Positions 1 through 6,714 of a DNA stretch of 7,807 nt are shown here, piece after piece. The DNA is taken from NCBI GenBank assembly GCA_031257715.1, contig JAIROE010000180.1, positions 1 through 7,807 on the forward strand. The letters are read 5' to 3'. The notes under the pieces are model-generated. The model saw only the letters and a list, made by a program, of their open reading frames with translations, did no database searches and was not told the origin of the DNA. Source of the stretch: Treponema sp. GTDB lineage: Bacteria > Spirochaetota > Spirochaetia > Treponematales > Breznakiellaceae. The position numbers and the translations under genes were made by a program. Position 1 is the first letter of the stretch. The number at the start of each line of letters is the position of its first letter.

Positions 1-35
1 AGCATTTTTATTGCGCTAAAACAGGTAACATTTCT

Positions 36-58
36 ATTGCGTCTTGACAAGAGGCAAT
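36..58. promoter_or_regulatory. 23-bp near-perfect palindrome, candidate operator
   Basis: ATTGC (36-40) pairs with GCAAT (54-58) and TCTT (42-45) pairs with AAGA (49-52), around a GAC centre at 46-48. The only mismatch is G41/G53. A third copy of the half-site, TATTGCG, lies at 9-15, in the same orientation as the one at 35-41. The palindrome ends 8 bases before a TTGACA at 67-72, where a repressor or activator site would sit. It could instead fold as an RNA hairpin ending an upstream gene outside the window, but no T-run follows it. The symmetry is seen directly; the regulatory role is inferred. Confidence 0.4.
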
Positions 59-66
59 GCGTGTAG

Positions 67-95
67 TTGACAGTTTCCCTTTCGGAGATTAGACT
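67..95 (+). promoter_or_regulatory. Candidate sigma-70 promoter of the flavodoxin-apt unit
   Basis: A perfect -35 hexamer TTGACA (67-72) is followed after 17 bases by TAGACT (90-95), which matches four of six positions of the -10 consensus. Transcription would begin near 101-103, only a base or so before the GTG at 104, giving an essentially leaderless message. Another TTGACA at 44-49 has no convincing -10 partner. The spacing and -35 are good and the -10 is mediocre, so a promoter further upstream of the window remains possible. Confidence 0.4.
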
Positions 96-103
96 GAGAT
101 ATC

Positions 104-487
104 GTGGAAACCAGGAAAACTGTGGTTATCGTAACCGACGGGGCCGGTTCAAGCCGGAATATGGCGGAACAGATCGCCGCCGGGCTGGAAGGAAGCTGCC
201 GGGTAGTTTCGCTTACCGCTCCCGATTTCAAGGGCAACGATATACTCCCCGCGGATGTAATTTTCCTGGGCTGCACGAATCCCAATCCTCCCGCTTTTGC
301 CTATCTGGAAGAAATGTTCCGGCATGTTAATTTTGCCGGCCGGTCCTGTGGTATTTTTTCGGGTTCAGGAAAAGCCGTGCAGTACCTTAAAAATATGGTC
401 CGTGATTCTGAACTGAACCTTGCCAGGCCGTTTACCGGGCCGGGCGGCCCGGAATTGCACAAATGGATAAAGGGGATAGTGCCATGA
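104..487 (+). CDS. Small flavodoxin-like protein
   Basis: This 127-residue cytosolic protein looks like a flavodoxin fold. It has a hydrophobic first strand (KTVVIVT, 5-11), then a loop and helix in the position of the FMN-phosphate loop (DGAGSSRNMAEQIAAGL, 12-28). A third strand, ADVIFLGC (50-57), is followed by a Thr-Asn-Pro-rich loop, and a fourth strand runs into GIFSGSG (83-89). The loop is not the classical TGxTE, so FMN binding is likely but not certain. It is shorter than usual short-chain flavodoxins (about 140-150 residues). The start is a GTG directly before the first strand. The nearest Shine-Dalgarno-like sequences are GGAG at 84-87, rather far away, and a weak GAG at 96-98. The stop overlaps the apt start as ATGA, implying coupled translation. 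The electron-transfer partner is unknown, and nothing ties it functionally to purine salvage beyond the shared message. Confidence 0.75.
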   Translation: METRKTVVIVTDGAGSSRNMAEQIAAGLEGSCRVVSLTAPDFKGNDILPADVIFLGCTNPNPPAFAYLEEMFRHVNFAGRSCGIFSGSGKAVQYLKNMVRDSELNLARPFTGPGGPELHKWIKGIVP

Positions 488-1017
488 ACCGGTCTTTGAA
501 TCTTGACGATTATGTAAGAAAAATTCCCGATTTTCCCAAGCCGGGCGTGCTCTTTTACGATATTACCGGTATCCTTGCGGCCCCTGAGGCTTTCAGGTTC
601 TGTGTTGATTCCATGGAAGAGATCTACCGCGGCGGGAACATAGACGCCGTGGCGGCCATAGAAGCCCGCGGCTTTCTCTTTGCCGCGCCCTTTGCCGTCC
701 GCATGGGCATTCCCCTTGTCCTTATCCGCAAAAAAGGAAAGCTGCCCGGCAGGACGGTTTCCAAAAAATACCAGCTTGAATACGCCGATGCTGAAATAGA
801 AATACATCCCCACGATGTGCCTGAGGGCAAACGGGTCCTTCTACTGGACGATCTCATCGCCACAGGCGGCACCCTTAACGCCGCGCGGGAGCTTATCACC
901 GGCTGCGGCGCGTCCGTCCCCGGAATCTTCGGTGTCGTCGGGCTTCCCTTCCTTAACTACGAAAAGGCACTGTCCCCTGTCCCGGTCCGCACCCTCATCC
1001 GGTACGACGGGGAATGA
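484..1017 (+). CDS. apt: Adenine phosphoribosyltransferase
   Basis: This 177-residue cytosolic enzyme makes AMP from adenine and PRPP in purine salvage. The type I phosphoribosyltransferase PRPP motif is complete: VLLLDDLIATGGTL at 118-131, with the two acidic residues D122-D123 and the TGGT phosphate loop. The N-terminal IPDFPKPGVLFYDITGIL (14-31) and AIEARGFLFAAPFA (58-71) are hallmark Apt segments, and the flexible-loop region RKKGKLPGRTVSKKYQLEYA (82-101) is the expected catalytic hood. Length is typical. ATG 484 is preferred over the in-frame ATG at 463 because AGGGGAT (471-477) sits at a good distance before it and because alignment with the family begins just after it. It overlaps the upstream flavodoxin-like gene by four bases. 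It converges with lhr, and a hairpin begins five bases after its stop. No truncation or missing active-site residue is seen. Confidence 0.96.
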   Translation: MNRSLNLDDYVRKIPDFPKPGVLFYDITGILAAPEAFRFCVDSMEEIYRGGNIDAVAAIEARGFLFAAPFAVRMGIPLVLIRKKGKLPGRTVSKKYQLEYADAEIEIHPHDVPEGKRVLLLDDLIATGGTLNAARELITGCGASVPGIFGVVGLPFLNYEKALSPVPVRTLIRYDGE

Positions 1018-1021
1018 GCCT

Positions 1022-1042
1022 CCGCGGAGCAGAGCTCCGCGG
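1022..1042. repeat. Perfect hairpin with AGA triloop, next to apt stop
   Basis: CCGCGGAGC (1022-1030) and GCTCCGCGG (1034-1042) are perfect reverse complements around AGA. The hairpin starts five bases after the apt stop. Because neither side is followed by a run of T, it is not a textbook Rho-independent terminator. It could still stabilise or end the apt and lhr transcripts. Its core GGAGCAGAGCTCCG recurs 44 bases downstream, so it behaves as a repeat unit. Confidence 0.75.
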
Positions 1043-1067
1043 TATCTTAAGCGTTGCTTTGTTTCAG

Positions 1068-1084
1068 CCGGAGCAGAGCTCCGG
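1068..1084. repeat. Second hairpin with AGA triloop, copy of the first
   Basis: CCGGAGC (1068-1074) and GCTCCGG (1078-1084) pair perfectly around AGA. Its core GGAGCAGAGCTCCG (1070-1083), followed by one variable base and GGTAT, repeats that of the preceding hairpin (1026-1039 plus GGTAT). The arms are two base pairs shorter than in the first copy. GTTT (1061-1064) and AAAC (1091-1094) lie around it as short outer inverted ends. Because the arms match, the left arm of one copy can also pair with the right arm of the other. Confidence 0.75.
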
Positions 1085-1193
1085 GGTATTAAACCAGACT
1101 TTCGAATGAAGTTCAGGAATCGGCAGCCTGAAGATACGGACAGCCCGGCTCCGTTTGCCCATTTCCAACCGGTTAAGCGCTCTGTACACGCGA

Positions 1194-4100
1194 TTACCAC
1201 AGGATCAATTTCCCCCGGTCGGCCGTAAAGCCCTGTTCCCGGAATGCCCCCGAGTATTCGCTTGAGGCGGCGTTTTTTCCGTTGATGCGTTCAATCACGA
1301 TCTTTCTTTCGGGTTGCACCCTGCGGAACCGGGGAGCCGCCGAGAAGGCCGCCGCCTCTTCCGCGTTTTTGGAATCCCTGCCTGGGGCCGGGAAGATGCG
1401 GAGTTCTCTTCCGCCTTTAAGGGAAACGGCAATGAGGTTCTCTCCCCTGAAGCAGAGCCTGTTGAAAGGGGAACGGGCGGGGAGGCGGGGATCAAGTCCT
1501 TCGACGGAAAGTCCCGCAATGCTCGCGGGGTCCGAGGCGTTCATCCAGTATGTTTCACGGGAAGCCTCGGCCTCTTCAAGTTCACGTTCTATGGAAGGCG
1601 GGGCAAACTGAAGGGAATTAATCCCGCTGAAAAAACGGCCCGCGGTGAGTTCTCCGGCAAGTTCCATGCGCCGTATCACGGGAAGAAGCGCCTGCCATGA
1701 AAAGGGAGGGGCCTCCCGTTCAAGAAAGGGCCGGCAGATGATTCCCCGCCGCCTGATGAGGAGCCGCACGCGGTCGCGGTTCAATTCTTCTTCCTCAAAA
1801 GGATCGGCCGTATAATCGGGAAGGAGTGAATACCAGAGGCCGCGTACCGGCGGTCCGCCCCGCCATTTTTCACGGAGGGCACGGGGGATATGGCGGCGTA
1901 CCGCCCCGTAAGGATAGCCCTGCGAAAAGCCGCCGTCCTCCGCCCGGAAATCCCCTTCGGGTCCTTCGGGGATGAAGCCTTCCGCAAGGCCGCGGCGCAC
2001 GGGTTCCCAGGAGTCGGCGGAAAGGCGGCCCTTCCATGTTTCGTTCCAGATGATTTCGGCGGCCCCGCGGTTCCCTGTTTTAAGGGCTTCCCGAATTTCC
2101 CAAAAATCGCGGGGTCTGTCGAAAAAGCGGACATCCAGTGCCGGCGGCGTATAGTCGCCGGCGGCCTTATTCGCACCGCCCCAGGGCGAGGCAAGATCCA
2201 AATCACCGGGGGCTGAAAAGCCTGTCCTTTCCTTTCCGTCTCCGTACCAGAGGAGGCTTCCTTCCCGCAGGGCGCCGTCAAGGGTTTCGGGGGAATAGTC
2301 TTTTTTGCGGGCGGGAAAGAATTCGGTTTCCCAAAGGCGCGCCGGGGCGCTTAGACAGGAAATGCTTTCCCAGGGCTGCCCGGCGCGGGGTCCGTTCAAT
2401 ATGCCCTGACGCATGGCGAGGAAGGGGGCAAGCAGGGCGGCGGGGCGTTCCCTCACCGGCGGGCGCGCCTTCTTCCGGGCAAGCCGGAGGAGGAGATCGA
2501 GGTTGCCTGTATCGCAGGCAAGGTCCGAAGCAAGATCCGTTACCGAGACATCGCCGGCGGCCTCGCCCGATTCGGCGAGGGCGTGGACCGCGTCTTCCGC
2601 TTCGGAGTATTCCGCGCCGAATACCGCCGCAATGCGGGAAATGGAAATGGGCCCCTCATAGCGGAGCCAGGGACCAAGGAGGCCGAGCCGCGTGGACGGA
2701 TTCCGCCATGCTTCTTCCCATTCCCGGTGGATCATGACAGGAACGGCGTTAATTTCCCCGCCGGCCGGAATTTCCGTTTTGAAAAGGATTATTCTCCCGC
2801 CGAGCGAAGGATCTTTTTCAACTTCTTTTTTTAGTTCCGCAGGCAGTGCGGCGGTGAGGATTTCCCATTCGTCAAGGGGAAGTGCGATACGCTCTTTGAC
2901 CCATTCAGCAAGGCTCTGTTTATCCTCCGCGGTCCAGCCCGGAATTTCCCTCCTCAGGCGCCCGGTAAAATCCGATACCAGCGCCGCGCCGAGCGCCGGC
3001 CGCAGGGACGCTTCGCCCAGGGCGCGGGCGATTGCGCGGTCGGAAAGCGAGACTTCTTTTCCCCTGCCCGAAGATGTGCGGCGCAGTTCTTTCCGCTCGT
3101 CGTATTCGTACATGAAGGTGTTTATTTCCTGCCTGACAAGGCCCCGCGCGAAAGGGCTGGGACGGGAAACCGCCGAAAACCGGAGCTCCACATCGCCGCT
3201 GCCGATGCCGCTTTCCAGTTCCCGGAATCCTTCCATGTCGAACATGTCTTTAAGGCAGCTGCGCCACGCCTCGGCTGTCACCGGAAATCCGTCTTCGCCG
3301 CTCACCGCGTCGAAGAGCCGCCTGGATTTCTGCCGCGTGATCCACAGCGGCATTCGTTTCCCGAAGAGCGGCCCCGAAATGAGGAGGCTCCGTTCCGCGG
3401 CTTCCCTGAACGCCGCGCCGAAGATCCCGGACGATTCGAGCCGCTTTCTGAAAAACCGCTCTCCTCTGGAAATTCCCCCGCCGCCGTCGTTGTCAAGATC
3501 TCCCAGTACGCCTTCAAGCAGGACTTCGGCTTCCGCGGCTTCACCCGGTACGATGATGAGGATGCCGTCGTCATCGGAGAAGACTTCGATACGGGCGGCG
3601 AGCCTTTCTTCAAGGGCGCCCGCGACGGCGAGTGAAAACGGATAGTTGACCGCCCCTCCCCGGAAAGTGTGCAGCACAACCGGATACATCCGTCCCTCTC
3701 CGTACATCCCCATTTCGTTTATGATTTCAACGCATATTCTGTTTCTTCCCGGAAGGGAACCGAGCGCGGCATACTGGGAATCGAGGAACCGCGCAAGGCT
3801 CTTTGCCGCGTTTTTGGAAAAACCGGGGATGAGGGCGCAGAACGCCTCCCCCGCGGCCGCGTCGTACTTTTCGAGGACGGCAAGGATCCGTTGTACCAGT
3901 ACGGGGCTGCGAAAGGCCTTTTCCGCCCTCCAGAAGGGGACGTAATTGACCGGCCTGTCAAGGGGAACAACCTCTACCGCTTCCGCTCCGATGGCGGTGA
4001 TGCGCCACCCCCTGCTCCCGAAATTGAAACAGTCCCCCGTCCTCCGCTCCCAGACAAATTCCTCGTCCAGTTCTCCTATCTTCGTTCCCGGACCGTCCCC

Positions 4101-5723
4101 GCTTCCCCCGGCCCGGCCTCCCGCGAGCCGCAGTGAATAGTAGCCGCGGTTTGCGATAACCCCGCCTTGCGTGTACAGCAGTTCAAGGACGCCCGGCGCG
4201 GCGGAGAGCATGCGGCCGGTCCTGTCAAAATAGAGGCGGGGCCGTATCTCGCGGACCTTGCGGTATGTTTCGGTGAGCATGGCAATCACGGAATCGTAAG
4301 AGGATCGCCGGAGAGTCCTGAATACATGGAAGCCGCGGAGCAGATCGTACAGTTCGTCAATGTTGTAATTTCTTTCGGCGCACAGTGAAAGGATGATCTG
4401 CGCCAGTATGTCAAGGGGATTTTCGACGGGATGCGTTTCTTCTATTTCTTTTTCCGCTACTGCCCCGGCAAGGCCCGCGGCAAGGAGAAGATCCATTCCG
4501 TGAAAAGGGATCAGTTTTCCCCGGCTGGTTCTTCCCGCGCCGTGCCCGGAACGGCCTGTGCGTTGAAGCGTCTGCCAGACCGATGAAGGGCTTCCCGCGA
4601 GGAACACTTCGTCTACGGCGCCTATGTCTATGCCAAGTTCAAGGGAAGAAGTGGCTATAACGCAGGGAAGGCTCCCCTCCGCAAAGCGTGTTTCAACCGT
4701 GCGCCGTATTTCCTTTGAAAGGGAACCGTGATGAGCATAGGCCGCGACACGGCCCGCCTTCTCGTTGACAAGAAAGGCAAGCCGCTCCGAACGCTGCCGT
4801 GAATCGGTAAAGACAAGCAGCGACGAATCTTTTCCGTTTTCCGCGCCGCCCTCTTTCCCCCGGCTTTCAATCTTTTCAAGAACAAGATCCGTAAGGACGC
4901 GGTAGCGCTTGCCCGCGCCCGCATATATGCCGGCGTCCGCGTCCTCCCCCGCGTCTTCAGCGGGAAAATCCACGGTAAACACAATTTTCTTTTCTTCGCG
5001 GGGAGCGATAATGTGAACGGCGCGTTTTAATCCCCCGATAAATTCCGAGGCGGCCCGGGGCGGCCGCACCGTTGCCGAGAGGCTCACCCGCTGGAATTCG
5101 CCGGCGATGAGGGCGAGCCTTTCAATCTGGCAGGAAAGAAAACTTCCGCGCTTTGTTCCCAGCACCGAATGTATTTCGTCAAGGATCACGTACTTCACCT
5201 GGGAGAGGACTTTTCTTCCCTTCGGGTTGAGCAGGATAATGGCAAGGCTTTCGGGGGTCAGCGCAAGAATCGACGGAGGGGAAACATGAAAACGGCGGCG
5301 CTCCGGCCGGGGCGTGTCGGCGGAACGGGTTTCGACACGTATGCCGGGGAAGGGGAGGCCCGCCCCTTCAAAACGGGCCCGTATGCCGGCAAGCGGCTCC
5401 AGAAGATTCCGTCTGATGTCTTCGTTGAGCGCCTTGAGAGGCGATACGTAGAGGACCGAAAGCCTATCCGCGGGATATTCGGGGCCGCCGGAATTGACAC
5501 CGGCCGGGGGCGCGCAGAATCTTGACAGGGCCGCAAGAAACGCCGTGAGCGTCTTCCCGCTTCCCGTCGGCGCGAGGGCCAGCACATGGCCGCCTTCAGC
5601 TATGACCGGCCATGACCCGGCTTGAACCGCCGTGGGCTTTCCGTATGTTGCGGTAAACCATTCGCGTACAAGGGGATGAAACGAAGGGGGCAGCAGATCC
5701 CGTGGCTCCGATCCGTCAGACAT
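1194..5723 (-). CDS. lhr: Large superfamily 2 ATP-dependent helicase Lhr
   Basis: At 1509 residues this is close to the 1538-residue Escherichia coli Lhr. Such enzymes translocate along single-stranded DNA and unwind RNA:DNA duplexes; the long form is linked to repair. Helicase motifs are intact and in order: Q-like PTAVQAGSWP (30-39), Walker A APTGSGKT (51-58), DEIH box (182-185), SAT (216-218), motif IV LLVFTDSRQRSERL (302-315), YAHHGSLS (329-336), motif V ATSSLELGIDIG (357-368) and motif VI QRTGRSGH (387-394). The winged-helix and beta-barrel core follows (THPVENPLDILAQ, then IGELDEEFVWERRTGD). From about residue 890 comes the Lhr C-terminal extension, whose homologue in E. coli has uracil-DNA glycosylase activity; characteristic pieces are RGLWYSLL and RRRGIICR. 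The ATG overlaps the end of the oppF-like gene by eight bases, with only a weak AAGA-type ribosome site, so translation is probably coupled. The gene ends convergent with apt. No frameshift is seen. Family and full length are certain; glycosylase activity is inferred. Confidence 0.95.
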   Translation of the reverse strand: MSDGSEPRDLLPPSFHPLVREWFTATYGKPTAVQAGSWPVIAEGGHVLALAPTGSGKTLTAFLAALSRFCAPPAGVNSGGPEYPADRLSVLYVSPLKALNEDIRRNLLEPLAGIRARFEGAGLPFPGIRVETRSADTPRPERRRFHVSPPSILALTPESLAIILLNPKGRKVLSQVKYVILDEIHSVLGTKRGSFLSCQIERLALIAGEFQRVSLSATVRPPRAASEFIGGLKRAVHIIAPREEKKIVFTVDFPAEDAGEDADAGIYAGAGKRYRVLTDLVLEKIESRGKEGGAENGKDSSLLVFTDSRQRSERLAFLVNEKAGRVAAYAHHGSLSKEIRRTVETRFAEGSLPCVIATSSLELGIDIGAVDEVFLAGSPSSVWQTLQRTGRSGHGAGRTSRGKLIPFHGMDLLLAAGLAGAVAEKEIEETHPVENPLDILAQIILSLCAERNYNIDELYDLLRGFHVFRTLRRSSYDSVIAMLTETYRKVREIRPRLYFDRTGRMLSAAPGVLELLYTQGGVIANRGYYSLRLAGGRAGGSGDGPGTKIGELDEEFVWERRTGDCFNFGSRGWRITAIGAEAVEVVPLDRPVNYVPFWRAEKAFRSPVLVQRILAVLEKYDAAAGEAFCALIPGFSKNAAKSLARFLDSQYAALGSLPGRNRICVEIINEMGMYGEGRMYPVVLHTFRGGAVNYPFSLAVAGALEERLAARIEVFSDDDGILIIVPGEAAEAEVLLEGVLGDLDNDGGGGISRGERFFRKRLESSGIFGAAFREAAERSLLISGPLFGKRMPLWITRQKSRRLFDAVSGEDGFPVTAEAWRSCLKDMFDMEGFRELESGIGSGDVELRFSAVSRPSPFARGLVRQEINTFMYEYDERKELRRTSSGRGKEVSLSDRAIARALGEASLRPALGAALVSDFTGRLRREIPGWTAEDKQSLAEWVKERIALPLDEWEILTAALPAELKKEVEKDPSLGGRIILFKTEIPAGGEINAVPVMIHREWEEAWRNPSTRLGLLGPWLRYEGPISISRIAAVFGAEYSEAEDAVHALAESGEAAGDVSVTDLASDLACDTGNLDLLLRLARKKARPPVRERPAALLAPFLAMRQGILNGPRAGQPWESISCLSAPARLWETEFFPARKKDYSPETLDGALREGSLLWYGDGKERTGFSAPGDLDLASPWGGANKAAGDYTPPALDVRFFDRPRDFWEIREALKTGNRGAAEIIWNETWKGRLSADSWEPVRRGLAEGFIPEGPEGDFRAEDGGFSQGYPYGAVRRHIPRALREKWRGGPPVRGLWYSLLPDYTADPFEEEELNRDRVRLLIRRRGIICRPFLEREAPPFSWQALLPVIRRMELAGELTAGRFFSGINSLQFAPPSIERELEEAEASRETYWMNASDPASIAGLSVEGLDPRLPARSPFNRLCFRGENLIAVSLKGGRELRIFPAPGRDSKNAEEAAAFSAAPRFRRVQPERKIVIERINGKNAASSEYSGAFREQGFTADRGKLILW

Positions 5724-6714
5724 TAAAACATCTTATTTTATGGCCGCCGCCCATTTCGCGCATAGGAGGACGGCTTCCCAGGCACTCCTTTGACGCGATG
5801 GGGCAGCGGCCGGCGAAGGCGCAGCGCTCTTCGTCTCCTCCCGTTTCCCCTTCGCGCGCGCCTGCGCCTTTTTCCCCTCCGCCCGCGGACATGCCCGGCG
5901 CCGAGGAAAAGAGCAGCCGCGTGTAGGGGTGGCTTCCCGTTTTCCAGAGATCGGCGGCGGGCGCTTCCTCCATGAGTTCTCCCCGGTACATGACGCCTAT
6001 GCGGTCGCAGAAATGGCAGGCCACCCTGAGATCGTGGGCAATAAAGAGAAACGAAAGATCCCGCCTTTCCCGTATATCAAGGAGCAGGTTGAGGATCTGC
6101 CCCTGTATGGAAACATCAAGGGCGGAAACAACTTCATCGCAGACAAGCAGATCCGGCTTCATCAAAAGGCCGCGGGCTATGGAGATGCGCTGCCGCTGTC
6201 CCCCCGAAAATTCCGCGGGCCGCTTTTCAAGATCTTCCCGGCTCAGCCCCACTTCCTGGAGTATGGCTCCCGCCTCTTCGCGCGCCCGTTTTTCCCAGGC
6301 CCTGGTGTGCGGCCTTGCCCGTTTCCCTTCCCCCTCCGCGGCTCCGGGCGACCACCTGTACCCCGAGACCAGCACTTCGTAAATGCTCATGCGGGGATTA
6401 AGGGAGCGCGCGGGGTCCTGGAACACGTATTTCACCTTTTCCCGGTATTTTTTCAGTTCCTTCTTTTTGAGCGCGGACACGTCGACGGTGTCGCGGAAGA
6501 AGATGCTCCCCCCGTCACATTCGTACATGCGTACAATCAGCCGCGCCGTCGTGGTTTTGCCGCAGCCCGATTCCCCGACAAGGCCGTAGCTTTCGTTCCT
6601 GTCTATGGAGAAAGAGACGTCCCGCACCGCGTTGACAAAACGCCCGAAGCGGGCAAAGAAGCCCGCCTCCAGATTGAAGCGTTTCCTCAGGTTTGAAACG
6701 GTGATTACCGCCAT
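5716..6714 (-). CDS. oppF: Peptide ABC importer ATP-binding protein, OppF/DppF type
   Basis: This 332-residue protein is one of the two cytosolic ATPases that power oligopeptide, dipeptide or nickel import. It has Walker A GESGCGKTT (47-55), Q-loop Q99 in FQDPARSLNP, ABC signature SGGQRQR (170-176), Walker B LLVCDE (189-194), D-loop SALD (197-200) and H-loop H227. The usual Pro after the Walker B Glu is Val (DEVVSALD). A charged insertion (about 123-145) lies between Q-loop and signature, and a Gly-Glu-rich linker (276-296) precedes the family C-terminal segment CAFAGRCPIASKEC. Cysteines 298, 304, 311 and 329 are spaced as in relatives reported to hold an iron-sulphur cluster. The ATG at 6714 is chosen over a longer frame because GAGG lies seven bases before it and the family fold begins at once. 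It overlaps oppD by 10 bases and lhr by 8. Substrate cannot be read from the ATPase, so the symbol is by family type. Confidence 0.93.
   Translation of the reverse strand: MAVITVSNLRKRFNLEAGFFARFGRFVNAVRDVSFSIDRNESYGLVGESGCGKTTTARLIVRMYECDGGSIFFRDTVDVSALKKKELKKYREKVKYVFQDPARSLNPRMSIYEVLVSGYRWSPGAAEGEGKRARPHTRAWEKRAREEAGAILQEVGLSREDLEKRPAEFSGGQRQRISIARGLLMKPDLLVCDEVVSALDVSIQGQILNLLLDIRERRDLSFLFIAHDLRVACHFCDRIGVMYRGELMEEAPAADLWKTGSHPYTRLLFSSAPGMSAGGGEKGAGAREGETGGDEERCAFAGRCPIASKECLGSRPPMREMGGGHKIRCFNV

Larger units (their letters stand above)
1018..1193. other. Convergent intergenic region between apt and lhr
   Basis: This stretch separates the stops of two convergent genes. Its first 70 bases hold two related hairpins, listed separately. 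A weaker inverted repeat follows: TTCAGG (1112-1117) and CCTGAA (1127-1132) around a nine-base loop. The remainder shows no gene, promoter or T-rich terminator that I can support. An antisense frame is open across it and into apt, but it has no family resemblance. Confidence 0.7.

Noticed and set aside
463..486. Earlier in-frame ATG for apt at 463
   Set aside because: It would add seven residues not seen in the family and place the AGGGGAT ribosome site inside the coding region. ATG 484 has proper spacing.
1022..1084. Paired hairpins as Rho-independent terminators
   Set aside because: Neither strand has a U-tract after the stems. Termination is possible but not supported enough to annotate them as terminators.
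1022..1094. Minimal CRISPR-like array
   Set aside because: There are only two repeat copies with unequal arms, one short spacer of about 24 bases and no cas genes. A duplicated palindromic repeat explains it better.
841..1200. Minus-strand frame of about 119 codons crossing the apt-lhr intergenic region
   Set aside because: It runs antisense through apt and translates the hairpin repeats. It has a GTG start, no clear ribosome site and no family resemblance.
1781..2281. Minus-strand frame of about 166 codons overlapping lhr in another frame
   Set aside because: It is on the same strand but lies wholly inside the lhr coding sequence; the composition is unstructured and it shows no motif.
2692..3645. 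Long open frame of about 317 codons on the plus strand inside lhr
   Set aside because: It is antisense to a well-supported helicase gene, and its translation is Ser/Arg/Pro-rich low-complexity with no recognisable domain. Such frames are expected opposite GC-rich genes.
5929..6696. Open frame of about 255 codons on the plus strand opposite the oppF-like gene
   Set aside because: It is a shadow of the ATPase gene, with no family motifs and no plausible ribosome site or promoter context.
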